A stretch of 13,214 bases of DNA, from the NCBI GenBank assembly GCA_030146285.1, contig JASLBZ010000126.1, positions 1 through 13,214 on the forward strand. Direction: 5' to 3'. Position numbers and translations under genes: made by a program. A model generated the notes under the pieces. It searched no databases. It worked only from the letters and a program-made list of their open reading frames with translations, and was not told the origin of the DNA. Position 1 is the stretch's first letter. Every line of letters starts with the position of its first letter. The DNA comes from Neisseriaceae bacterium. Its GTDB lineage: Bacteria; Pseudomonadota; Gammaproteobacteria; Burkholderiales; Neisseriaceae. Shown in pieces: positions 1 through 6,735 of the stretch.

Positions 1-367
1 CATCGCTTTCCAAAATCTCAGGCGTGGCGGGGTTGGTGTTTGGGTTGGCAGCCTGAATGACTTTGCGTTTTAAACCCGAACCGGCAGCAAAGTGATCGAG
101 GTCGCTGGCGGTGGCAAAGGCCAACATGCCGGCTTTGACCGCTTCGTTGACCCGTTCGGATTCGATTAATTGGGTATAGCTTAAAACCTCCAATAGCTTG
201 ACGATGGGCTCGGACTCCAATTGCAGCACTTGGTGCATGGCAGCCTGAACGTCTACTGGCAAGCTGTCGATTAAAAGCTGTTTGTTCTGTGCCAATAAGG
301 CTTCAAAGTGTTCGTATTCAATCGCCTTGGGGGCAGGCAGTTGGGTTAAGTCAATTTCATTGCTCAT
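1..367 (-). CDS. J: Baseplate assembly protein J (gpJ-like), N-terminal part only
   Basis: This is the first 122 codons of a P2 gpJ-like baseplate wedge protein; the rest lies beyond the left edge. gpJ helps join the central spike hub to the outer baseplate of contractile-tailed phages. The visible part has the characteristic N-terminal pattern: an acidic 'LESEPIVKLLEVLSY' stretch, then 'ERVNEAVKAGMLAFATASDLDHFAA', which is typical of Baseplate_J proteins. The ATG at 365-367 overlaps the gp25 stop codon by 4 bp (ATGA), indicating translational coupling; no strong separate ribosome binding site is visible. Two copies of the uptake-sequence-like TGGCAGCCTGAA lie inside the gene. Assignment rests on the N-terminal motif and on the V-W-J order of P2-type baseplate genes. 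Confidence 0.9.
   Translation of the reverse strand, partial: MSNEIDLTQLPAPKAIEYEHFEALLAQNKQLLIDSLPVDVQAAMHQVLQLESEPIVKLLEVLSYTQLIESERVNEAVKAGMLAFATASDLDHFAAGSGLKRKVIQAANPNTNPATPEILESD
46..57 (+). repeat. DNA-uptake-sequence-like 12-mer, copy 1
   Basis: TGGCAGCCTGAA, matching the Kingella-type uptake sequence AGGCAGCCTGAA at 11 of 12 positions. It lies within the gpJ gene. Confidence 0.5.
238..249 (+). repeat. DNA-uptake-sequence-like 12-mer, copy 2
   Basis: TGGCAGCCTGAA, identical to copy 1 and also inside gpJ. It encodes part of a VQAAM stretch on the opposite strand. Confidence 0.5.
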
Positions 368-726
368 GACGACGCTTTCGTATAACGAGATTGGATAAAC
401 AAACCATCTAATTTAACCTCTTTGCCATTGACCAAGTATTTGCCTGTAATCGACAATTCAATTTGCCCAATCGTGGCATTGGTGATGCGCACATCGCTGA
501 CTTTGATGCGAGGCTCCCAACGCGCCAAAGCAATGGCCGTGGCGGCGTAAATATCAATAATGGTGTCTCGATTCATGGGGGCGTCGATGAGATTGAATAA
601 ATCACTGCCATATTCTCGGCGCATGATGCGACTGCCGATTGGTGTCATTAAAATGTCCACAATCGATTGTCGTAAGTGATCTAGGTCGTCAATAAACTGA
701 CCTGTTTGTGTGCTCATGCCTATCAT
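364..726 (-). CDS. W: Baseplate wedge protein, gp25/gpW (P2 W) family
   Basis: A small baseplate wedge component homologous to T4 gp25 and P2 gpW, which nucleates contraction of the sheath at the baseplate. The 120-residue length fits the family. The pattern 'IVDILMTPIGSRIMRREYGSDLFNLIDAP' is the classic gp25 core, and the near-invariant EPR motif is present at residues 71-73 (WEPRI). Start choice is uncertain: the ATG at 724-726 or the ATG at 715-717, which gives MSTQTGQ and a more usual N-terminus. Both ATGs sit in the two arms of a 7-bp inverted repeat (712-718 with 724-730), and neither has a strong Shine-Dalgarno sequence. Its stop overlaps the gpJ start by 4 bp. A 56-bp gap separates it from gpV upstream, whereas most neighbours here overlap. 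Confidence 0.92.
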   Translation of the reverse strand: MIGMSTQTGQFIDDLDHLRQSIVDILMTPIGSRIMRREYGSDLFNLIDAPMNRDTIIDIYAATAIALARWEPRIKVSDVRITNATIGQIELSITGKYLVNGKEVKLDGLFIQSRYTKASS

Positions 727-730
727 GAGC
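712..730 (-). promoter_or_regulatory. Inverted repeat spanning the gp25 start codons
   Basis: GCTCATG and CATGAGC form a perfect 7-bp stem with a 5-nt loop. The two candidate ATG codons of the gp25 gene (715-717 and 724-726) lie in opposite arms. If it forms in mRNA it would hide both starts, so translation could depend on ribosomes arriving from upstream or on unfolding. The structure is seen in the sequence; its role is inference and it may be coincidence. Confidence 0.35.
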
Positions 731-760
731 GTTATTGTCTGTGATTTAAGCTGTTTTTAA

Positions 761-776
761 CTCGTGCAGATTGTCC
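761..776 (-). repeat. 16-bp boundary repeat, copy 1 (gpV/gp25 gap)
   Basis: On the minus strand this reads GGACAATCTGCACGAG, one of four copies of GGACA-N4-GCACGAG in the window. It lies in the short non-coding gap after the gpV stop codon and before gp25. It shares the extended 11-mer TTAACTCGTGC (plus strand) with copy 4 near the right edge. Function unknown. Confidence 0.6.
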
Positions 777-782
777 AAATAA

Positions 783-1418
783 CTAAACCACACCGCCCGA
801 CTCTCCACCACCTGGTGTCACTTGATCATGTTTGTGGTTATGGCCAATTTCTTTGCCTTTGTGAGATACACTGTCCCCTTGAAAATCAATGCTGCTGCCA
901 AATGTTGCCTTGCCGCCGCCATTGGCACCTGCGTTGAGGGATTTGGCAATGGTGACATTGCCAGTGAATTCGGCTTTTGGGGTATCAAACGTGATGTTAT
1001 TGGTAGCTTCAATTGAGGCTTGCTGACAAATAATTTGTACTGTGCCACTGCTTTTAGATGCGTCAATCTTTAGGCAGCTGGCTGCTTTGTCATACTCAAC
1101 AATGGTGCCATCTTGGTAAACAGTTCGCCTGACATCACCTGAATCAGCGGGTGCGGGGTATTGGTCTTGAAATAAAAATCCAATAATCACGGCTTGGCTT
1201 AAATCACCACTGGGCGCAGCCAAAATACATTGCTCGCCAATGCTGGGTGCCCACCAATCTCTGTCATCGCCTGCACGCTGTGTACACCATTGAATCCAAT
1301 CGGTCTTAAGGCCACCCAAAACCACTTTCACCACGCCTTGGCCTACTTCTGCAATCTGACCAACGGCAATCATGTTGGCAATCATGCGGTCGTATTCTGT
1401 GCTTGCGTAATCACTCAT
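783..1418 (-). CDS. V: Baseplate central spike protein gpV (P2 V family)
   Basis: This is the trimeric membrane-piercing spike at the tip of a contractile tail. At 211 residues it matches P2 gpV. The N-terminal part (about 15-100) has the expected OB-fold pattern, including 'GVVKVVLGGLKTDWIQW' and 'WWAPSIGEQCILAAPSGDLSQAVIIGFLF'. A middle region of short beta repeats follows (about 105-175), then a C-terminal apex with three alternating histidines (H193, H195, H197 in GHNHKHD), the arrangement that binds an iron ion in P2-type spikes. It ends in a Gly-rich tail. The ATG overlaps the preceding stop by 4 bp and has an AAAGG ribosome binding site about 8 nt upstream. The gene marks the switch from lambda-like head genes to P2-like tail genes. 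Confidence 0.93.
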   Translation of the reverse strand: MSDYASTEYDRMIANMIAVGQIAEVGQGVVKVVLGGLKTDWIQWCTQRAGDDRDWWAPSIGEQCILAAPSGDLSQAVIIGFLFQDQYPAPADSGDVRRTVYQDGTIVEYDKAASCLKIDASKSSGTVQIICQQASIEATNNITFDTPKAEFTGNVTIAKSLNAGANGGGKATFGSSIDFQGDSVSHKGKEIGHNHKHDQVTPGGGESGGVV

Positions 1419-1981
1419 TTCACAGCCTTTTGGTATTGGTTTTCATGTCCGCTGCCAATTTCTGGGCTAAAATTGAAAACAGGCTCTTGGGGTGTTTCGC
1501 CAGCATTATCATCTGCCCAAATGCTTTTGCCCAAATTCACGGGTTGGTACCACTCGACTGTCCAAATGTCGTATTTGTCCATGGCTGGCTGAAAGTTATC
1601 GGGGTTGGCTGATACAACATAGGCAGGCCCAGTAATGAGTCTCTTGCCCTCTTGTTTGGGGTTCCAGCGGCGAAACTTAAGCCAAGTCATGAAAGCGGCT
1701 GCCAATACACGAACCGACAATTGCGAACGCTCGGTGCGAATGGCATTGACGATAAAGCTGGCTTCAAACTGTAAATTCACCGGCAATTGTTCGGTGCCTG
1801 GATCGTCTTCTGGGTCAACTTCAATGGACGTCATGGTCAATAAGCAAGCAGGCAGGGGCAAACTTTCTCGCTCTTGCGCGGCTTCTTGGTAAAACTGCAC
1901 TGTTTTTAAATCGGGAAACTGCGCTTTAATGTCTTTTACAATCACGTCATGCAATAAAGCCAAATCCATTGCATCTGCCAT
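1415..1981 (-). CDS. Phage tail-associated protein of unknown function between gpZ and gpV
   Basis: A 188-residue soluble protein with no motif I can assign firmly. It has a helical N-terminus ('ALLHDVIVKDIKAQFPDLKTVQFYQEAAQ'), a central beta-rich part ('LPVNLQFEASFIVNAIRTERSQLSVRVLAAAFMTWLKF') and the C-terminal pattern 'YDIWTVEWYQPVNLG'. The repeated strand pattern and its position right after a gpZ-like gene and before gpV recall tail-terminator/tail-completion proteins (lambda gpU or P2 gpR/gpS positions), but that is a positional guess. The start at 1979-1981 has a good AAAGGG site 6-7 nt upstream, inside the end of the gpZ-like gene. Its stop overlaps the gpV start by 4 bp, so it belongs to the same operon. 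Confidence 0.8.
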   Translation of the reverse strand: MADAMDLALLHDVIVKDIKAQFPDLKTVQFYQEAAQERESLPLPACLLTMTSIEVDPEDDPGTEQLPVNLQFEASFIVNAIRTERSQLSVRVLAAAFMTWLKFRRWNPKQEGKRLITGPAYVVSANPDNFQPAMDKYDIWTVEWYQPVNLGKSIWADDNAGETPQEPVFNFSPEIGSGHENQYQKAVK

Positions 1982-1984
1982 ACA

Positions 1985-2533
1985 TTACCCTTTCCAGCCT
2001 AAGTCATATTTCACGCGGGCTTGTAAATCACGCCGAAAGTGTTGCCAAAAAATCTCTTCTGCATTCACAAAAATTTCATCTTCAATAAACACATCAGCCT
2101 GATCTTTAATCGGTAGCAATTGCTCAATAATGGGCAATCTGGCCGTGCCTTTGCGTTTGAAAATGGTGCGTTTGTTTTTAATGCGAGATTTGGCCACAAA
2201 AGCACCATCGAATTGATGCTCACCAAACTGTGCGCCGCCAGCTGTTTTTTGCGCGCGCCCTTTGAAACTGGAAACAGGCATGTCATTTAAGCCATACCAC
2301 AAGGTGATGCCCACTTTGCCGCTTCTCATTTTGATGTCTTTCAAGCGCCGACGAAGCAAGCCGACTGTGCGTAACTGCAATTCATTTTTTAAGCCCTTGC
2401 TCGATTGCTTTCGCAACGTGGTAGCCGTTCTAACACAAGCGCGGTTTAAGGCTTGCTGAAACTGCCGCTCGCTGGCCCCAAGTTCATTGGCCACGGCATA
2501 AAAATCTTTGCCTTCAAAATCAAAATGCAGCAT
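1985..2533 (-). CDS. Z: Prophage minor tail protein Z-like (gpZ family)
   Basis: Resembles lambda gpZ-type proteins, which act late in tail maturation or head-tail connection. The basic N-terminal helical region ('ALNRACVRTATTLRKQSSKGLKNELQLRTVGLLRRRLKDIK') followed by beta segments ('GKVGITLWYGLNDMPVSSFKGRAQKT', then 'GAFVAKSRIKNKRTIFKRKGTARLPIIEQLLPI') is the expected order. I chose the ATG at 2531-2533 (MLHFDFEGKDF), giving 182 residues, close to lambda gpZ. The longer frame reaches 2599 but adds 22 residues lying entirely inside the upstream gene. With the chosen start the overlap with the upstream gpFII-like gene is 14 bp. Only 3 bp separate its stop from the next gene. The family call is fairly confident; the start is less so. 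Confidence 0.85.
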   Translation of the reverse strand: MLHFDFEGKDFYAVANELGASERQFQQALNRACVRTATTLRKQSSKGLKNELQLRTVGLLRRRLKDIKMRSGKVGITLWYGLNDMPVSSFKGRAQKTAGGAQFGEHQFDGAFVAKSRIKNKRTIFKRKGTARLPIIEQLLPIKDQADVFIEDEIFVNAEEIFWQHFRRDLQARVKYDLGWKG

Positions 2534-2849
2534 CTTGTTTGACCAATCGCAAAATGGCGGTGCCTGTGCCATCAAATTCAGGCGAAGCCAGAACATCATA
2601 GGTTTGCCCTGCCACGCTCACGGTATCTCCTCGCAATACACCGCTTAAGTCACTGGCTTTGGCACTTAGGCGTGGCTCACTGGAGTCGGCTTCGTATTCA
2701 CCAATTTGCGCATTGTAATAAGGGGCATCGAAAATGGCGCGAATGCTTCTTGTCCAACCTTTTTCAGAAACAACAATGGCGGGTATCGCAAACCCGCCAT
2801 CGCTGTCTAAGTCAAAAAAGTCGTCAAGGTTTTCCCAAGACGGCATCAT
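2520..2849 (-). CDS. FII: Head-tail attachment protein, lambda gpFII-like
   Basis: Predicted head-tail joining protein of the lambda gpFII (Phage_attach) type, which sits at the bottom of the filled head's connector and provides the site where the tail docks. Length 109 residues compares with about 117 for lambda gpFII. The N-terminus begins MMPSWENLDDFFD and the C-terminal half carries the beta pattern 'LSGVLRGDTVSVAGQTYDVLASPEFDGTGTAILRLVK', typical of this fold. Two adjacent ATGs (2847-2849, 2844-2846) are both possible starts; there is no clear ribosome binding site, and the upstream stop is only 2 bp away, so coupled translation is likely. Its position after the capsid and gpFI-position genes matches lambda order. 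Confidence 0.82.
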   Translation of the reverse strand: MMPSWENLDDFFDLDSDGGFAIPAIVVSEKGWTRSIRAIFDAPYYNAQIGEYEADSSEPRLSAKASDLSGVLRGDTVSVAGQTYDVLASPEFDGTGTAILRLVKQDAAF

Positions 2850-2851
2850 GA

Positions 2852-3142
2852 TTATGCGGTCGCTGCTTCGATGGCTTTTATCAGCTCATCTTTTTTGGCA
2901 TTGCTTGGCAAGCTCAAACCCAAGCCACTGGCGACTTCTTGCAATTGCGAATTGGTCAAGGCGGACAAATCAATGTCATCATCTTGTGCTGTGTTGCCAT
3001 CATTGGCCAATTCTGCTCGGCCACGACGCAATAAGTCTTCTGCCGCACGTTTGTCTAGCTCAATCAAGGTGCCAGATTTAACGATATTGCCCGCAATCAC
3101 CACGGCGCTGGTAATCAGCAACGGGAATTTTTCTGAACTCAT
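2852..3142 (-). CDS. gpFI-position phage protein with C-terminal SAP/HeH-like domain
   Basis: A 96-residue protein just downstream of the capsid gene. The N-terminal half has 'LLITSAVVIAGNIVKSGTLIELDKRAAEDLLRRGRAEL', a small fold seen in many phage proteins at this position. An Asp-rich linker (residues about 54-58) leads to a C-terminal helix-extended-helix-like segment, 'LSALTNSQLQEVASGLGLSLPSNAKKDELIKAIEA', similar to SAP/LEM/Rho-N-type modules. In lambda the equivalent place is held by gpFI, which aids DNA packaging, so an analogous role is plausible but not shown. The ATG is preceded by GGAA about 6 nt upstream. An intrinsic terminator lies between the capsid gene and this gene, so its expression should be lower than capsid expression. 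Confidence 0.8.
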   Translation of the reverse strand: MSSEKFPLLITSAVVIAGNIVKSGTLIELDKRAAEDLLRRGRAELANDGNTAQDDDIDLSALTNSQLQEVASGLGLSLPSNAKKDELIKAIEAATA

Positions 3143-3159
3143 GTTTTATTCCATTTGTG

Positions 3160-3180
3160 AAAAAGCCGCCGCAGCGGCTT
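3160..3180 (-). terminator. Intrinsic terminator directly after the capsid gene
   Basis: Read on the minus strand, AAGCCGC-TGCG-GCGGCTT forms a 7-bp GC-rich stem with a tetraloop, running into a short T-tract (five T in total, two of them in the stem). It begins 12 bp after the capsid stop codon and ends 18 bp before the next start. It fits a rho-independent or partial terminator that lets capsid be made in excess over downstream connector and baseplate proteins. The short T-tract suggests leaky termination. Confidence 0.65.
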
Positions 3181-3191
3181 GGTTAATCCAA

Positions 3192-5180
3192 TTAAACTTT
3201 CTTTTTACCGTAGCAAAATGACTCAACACGGCGCAAAGCAAAATCCACATCTTGGAACACCACCAGACGTGTGCCACCTGATTGGCTTAAGCTGTATGGG
3301 TCAACAGTCAAATCCAAGCCACCCCACAAAGCGGCAATCAAGTCGCTAAAATTACCAAAGAAAAAATCGCCATTTTGAATTTGGTTGGATACTTCTGCCA
3401 TGTAGCCATTGACCGTGTTGCCTTGTTCCCAAACGGGTGCGCCATTGGTGCCTGAAAACTTCTGTGTGGTTTTCAGTGAGCCACGGGCGCGGGCATTCAT
3501 GACATAAGCCATGCTAGAGACGTCTGCATTGTCGGCTGAAATTTCAGACTCCATTTGCACCAATTCTTCATAAGTTGGTGAATCGCCCAAGAACTCCACT
3601 GCATTGATGCCGGTATAGTTTTTAATGCCTGTGGGCTGATTGGATTGGCCATCACCATAATAGCCAGCAATGTCGATGGCCTGAGCAATCGCATTCACCA
3701 AGTCATTGCGAGCAATGTTTTCTGCGTCTGGCGTGGATTGCATCATCAATTTGCGAGAAATATCGGTATAGGCTGCAACGGTGCGAGGTGTTAAAGCAAT
3801 TTGCCCTAAGGTTGGTGAACCTTCTTTGGCATTCTCATGTTCACCTAGCCAGTAAGCTTGTGAGCCTGCTACTTGGCGTGGAATTTCCACGTTACCCACC
3901 AAGCCGCCCATGGTTTGAGCCAAGCGCATAATCGTGGTTTTGTTGCGCAATAAATCAATAAAATTGCCGGTTAATAAATGCGTTGCCACAATGTTTGAAC
4001 CCGAAGACGAGCCTGCTGGCACGTTGGCCGCACCGCCGGCATTAAAAGCACGATCCAAGACATCTTGTGGAATCAAAATACCGCGTGCTTCTTTGCCATA
4101 TTGCTGTTCTGCTGCTCGGCTGCATTCCATTTCAAATGCGGCTGCTTCACGGTCTTTTTGTGATGCATTGGGCAATAAAGCGCGCACGGCACGGAACAAA
4201 GAAAAATCACGCACTTCGTTGTCGCTTAGGCCAATATTGGCGTCTTCGCTTTTGGGTTCACGCATCGGCTTGTTATTGCGCTCTGCCATTTTGTCTAGCA
4301 AAGCACGTTGAAATTCTTCGGGTGATTTGCCATTGCCAATAAAGTCCATGGACAAATCACGTTGATCGTATTGTTTGCCCAAGTCGGTGATTTGACGCAC
4401 GCGCTCTTGTTCTTGTTTCACGCCAGTGGAATGCGCAGAACGCTCACCCTCACCCGCTTTTTCCAAAACTTCCAATACTTCAACGATGTTGCCATCTTCA
4501 TCCACCATTGCACGAACCAAATTGCCTTTGGTGTCTCGTAACGTTTTGTTCATTTTCTGTGTACCTTTTTTGGTATTAAGATTATTTCTTTTATTTTCAG
4601 TGTTTTTGTCCGTGCCTTCCTCGTGCGATTTGTCCGATGAACGCCCCACGCCCACGGTCACATCGGCTGGCACACTGACCATGCTGATTTCGTATGGCTC
4701 CCAATCGGTAATCCGGTACACATCAAGGTCTTCACGCTGCTCTTCTAGCTTTAAGCCATGCACCCGATAGCCAACCGAGACATGCTTTACAATGCCATCG
4801 ACAATGTCTTGAAACAGCTCATCGCCTTTTTCCTTGCGGCTAAAGCGCAAAACCGCACGGCCTTTTTTATCCGAATCAATGGTGGCGCTTTCCACCACAC
4901 CGCGCTGATCATTCCAGTTGTGGTTCCAAAGCACGGCTGCTTTGTCTAGCAATCGTGCCATGCGCACCGAAGCAGGATTGTGATCCAAGATTTCAACACC
5001 AAACCAACGGCTCACTTCGGCTTCAGAACTGAATGCCAGTTGCACGGTGCGCTTTTCTTGATCAATCGCACCCACTTCTGCGGTCAAAGACAGGCCTCGA
5101 TCATTCATTTCTTTGATTTTATTCACCAAGTCAATATTGGCTTGGCCATGACTGCGTGTTAGCACGTTGCGTTTATTCAT
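3192..5180 (-). CDS. Fused prohead protease / HK97-fold major capsid protein
   Basis: A 662-residue polyprotein. Residues about 30-180 are an HK97-family prohead protease (S78/U35 type), with likely catalytic His87 in 'LWNHNWNDQRG', Ser135 in 'HVSVGYRV' and the closing 'WEPYEISMVSVPADVTVGVGR'. Residues about 181-340 form a charged, Asn/Lys-rich linker and delta-like helical region. From about 350 onward comes an HK97-fold capsid protein ('NFIDLLRNKTTIMRLAQTMGG', 'YWLGEHENAKEGSPTLGQIALTPRTVAAYTDISRKLMMQS'). The reading frame is open to 5234, but the ATG at 5178-5180 is preferred: it has AGAAGGT upstream and overlaps the portal stop by 8 bp, whereas the longer version lies 62 bp inside the portal gene. 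An internal ATG at 4551-4553 (codon 210) with AAAGG about 10 nt upstream could yield free capsid of 453 residues. Protease-capsid fusions are known in this phage group. Confidence 0.93.
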   Translation of the reverse strand: MNKRNVLTRSHGQANIDLVNKIKEMNDRGLSLTAEVGAIDQEKRTVQLAFSSEAEVSRWFGVEILDHNPASVRMARLLDKAAVLWNHNWNDQRGVVESATIDSDKKGRAVLRFSRKEKGDELFQDIVDGIVKHVSVGYRVHGLKLEEQREDLDVYRITDWEPYEISMVSVPADVTVGVGRSSDKSHEEGTDKNTENKRNNLNTKKGTQKMNKTLRDTKGNLVRAMVDEDGNIVEVLEVLEKAGEGERSAHSTGVKQEQERVRQITDLGKQYDQRDLSMDFIGNGKSPEEFQRALLDKMAERNNKPMREPKSEDANIGLSDNEVRDFSLFRAVRALLPNASQKDREAAAFEMECSRAAEQQYGKEARGILIPQDVLDRAFNAGGAANVPAGSSSGSNIVATHLLTGNFIDLLRNKTTIMRLAQTMGGLVGNVEIPRQVAGSQAYWLGEHENAKEGSPTLGQIALTPRTVAAYTDISRKLMMQSTPDAENIARNDLVNAIAQAIDIAGYYGDGQSNQPTGIKNYTGINAVEFLGDSPTYEELVQMESEISADNADVSSMAYVMNARARGSLKTTQKFSGTNGAPVWEQGNTVNGYMAEVSNQIQNGDFFFGNFSDLIAALWGGLDLTVDPYSLSQSGGTRLVVFQDVDFALRRVESFCYGKKKV
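4620..4635 (-). repeat. 16-bp boundary repeat, copy 2 (protease-capsid linker)
   Basis: Minus strand reads GGACAAATCGCACGAG, here translated in frame as part of SDKSHEEG. It lies at the start of the AT-rich linker joining the protease and capsid parts. Copies 2 and 4 share 19 positions with one mismatch (plus-strand CTCGTGCGAT[T/A]TGTCCGA). Function unknown. Confidence 0.6.
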
Positions 5181-6735
5181 TGGGTTTACCTTCTTTTTTG
5201 GTTTTGTCGGTGTCTGTTTCTGCCACTTTGGCACTGGTTTCTTTAATGGGTGCGCGACCTGCTGCCATGGACAACATCACCATGTCGGTGGCTTTGTTTT
5301 CTTCGATGCCCTCGGCCACCAAAGCATCAATCATGGCTCTGACGTCTTGGGCTGATTCCACCCAAACGCTTTGTGGGTCTCGACCAGATTCGCGGATAAT
5401 TTGACCAGGTGAAGCCAGCATATTGTTTTTGGATTCAATGGCAGCCTGAACATCGGCTCTTGGGTCTATCCACTGCCAACGACGGGCTTGCCAAGACACA
5501 TTTTGGTAGGCCTCCAGTTTGACTGCTGGCACGACTTTGCCACGCGAATGAATGCGGCCGGTTAATAAAGCAATCTTGAGCCAATCGGCAAAAATAGGTG
5601 CAATCAAGCTTTCAATCAGCCATTGTTGTAAATCTTTCCAATGGTCGCGCTCATCCAATGTGCCTTGGCGAATGCTGGAAAAGTTCACCCCTTCCAAATC
5701 CCCTGCCACGTTGTTGTAAAGCACACCCCAACCGGCAGCTGCACCTCGCAACATGCCTTTGGTGAAAACAGAAAATTCGCCTGTTGGGTAGTTTGGGCTC
5801 CACTCGGCAATGCGAGCTCCCATGGGCAATTCATGAAACGACAATGGCTCTGCATCAATTTCTACGGCTTCATCGCTGTCTGGCCCTGTGCCATCTTCGT
5901 ATTGAATAAAGCCCATTTTTGAAGCCGATGCCCGTGCATTTTGTACGGCTGCGTCTTCATAGCTGGCCAAGTGATGCATGCGCTCTAAGCTGCTGCTTGT
6001 CCAGGGCAAGCCACGGCGTTGTCCGACAAGTTCTTCTAAAAAACCATGCACCACGTCTTTGGCCAATACCCGAATAAAGCCGCGACCTGAATAAACGTAA
6101 TAGCCATCTTCTGTGTAATCATCGGATTGAAAGTGGTAGGCAATCGGTCTGCCATAGCGGTTAAACTCAATGCCTGCTCGTACGAAATGCCCACTTTGCA
6201 AGCGCTCAATGTCCAAATCGGGCGGCAATCGTTGTGGGTCTATCATTTGCAAAGCAAAGCCCCAGTCGCCAGCATCTTCGCCATAAATCTTGCGAATCAA
6301 AAATTCACCATCGCGAACCACGGTGTTCATGACCATGCGTTGGATTTTCCAAAAAGAATGTTTGGTGGTGACATCGCAGTTTTGTGCCTTGCCCCATTCT
6401 TTCCATGCTGCTTCCAAGCCATTATTGGCATCTTGGTCTAGTTTGTTGGTTCTGCCTTTGCGAATCTGTGCCTGCAAAACAATGCCATTGGCACCCACCA
6501 CGTTTTGGCGAACCAAGCGCAGAAAGTTACGCACATAATCGTTGTTGGCCCATTGCTCACGCGAGCGCGCAACCAAAATGCGCTGTTGTTGGCGAATCAA
6601 GGCGTCAGGGGTAAATGGATGATTGACCCAGTTGTCGTGTTTTTTGACTTGGGCAGCCTTAAACATGCGCGAAGCTGCTTTGCTGGTGCTGAAGTGTTTG
6701 CGTTGGTGTCTTTTTTTGGGCGTGGTTTCGTTCAT
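5173..6735 (-). CDS. B: Portal protein, lambda gpB family
   Basis: The dodecameric portal at the DNA-packaging vertex, through which the terminase pumps DNA. At 520 residues it is close to lambda gpB (533). Diagnostic lambda-portal segments are 'NDYVRNFLRLVRQNVVGANGIVLQAQ' (about 64-90), 'WGKAQNCDVTTKHSFWKIQRMVMNTVVRDGEFLIR', 'VHGFLEELVGQRRGLPWTSSSLERMHHLASYEDAAVQNARASASKMGFI' and 'WQWIDPRADVQAAIESKNNMLASPGQIIRESGRDPQSVW' near the C-terminus. The N-terminus is strongly basic. The ATG overlaps the preceding stop by 4 bp and is preceded by GTGAGA inside a short palindrome (6735-6745). The C-terminal residues overlap the start of the protease-capsid gene. One uptake-like 12-mer lies within the gene. 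Confidence 0.95.
   Translation of the reverse strand: MNETTPKKRHQRKHFSTSKAASRMFKAAQVKKHDNWVNHPFTPDALIRQQQRILVARSREQWANNDYVRNFLRLVRQNVVGANGIVLQAQIRKGRTNKLDQDANNGLEAAWKEWGKAQNCDVTTKHSFWKIQRMVMNTVVRDGEFLIRKIYGEDAGDWGFALQMIDPQRLPPDLDIERLQSGHFVRAGIEFNRYGRPIAYHFQSDDYTEDGYYVYSGRGFIRVLAKDVVHGFLEELVGQRRGLPWTSSSLERMHHLASYEDAAVQNARASASKMGFIQYEDGTGPDSDEAVEIDAEPLSFHELPMGARIAEWSPNYPTGEFSVFTKGMLRGAAAGWGVLYNNVAGDLEGVNFSSIRQGTLDERDHWKDLQQWLIESLIAPIFADWLKIALLTGRIHSRGKVVPAVKLEAYQNVSWQARRWQWIDPRADVQAAIESKNNMLASPGQIIRESGRDPQSVWVESAQDVRAMIDALVAEGIEENKATDMVMLSMAAGRAPIKETSAKVAETDTDKTKKEGKPNE
5439..5450 (+). repeat. DNA-uptake-sequence-like 12-mer, copy 3
   Basis: TGGCAGCCTGAA, identical to copies 1 and 2, inside the portal gene, where it encodes part of VQAAI on the opposite strand. 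Confidence 0.5.

Noticed and set aside
5181..5234. Start of the protease-capsid gene at 5234
   Set aside because: The extra 18 residues are a Lys/Pro-rich reading of the portal C-terminus; the ATG at 5178-5180 has a good ribosome binding site and a normal 8-bp overlap.
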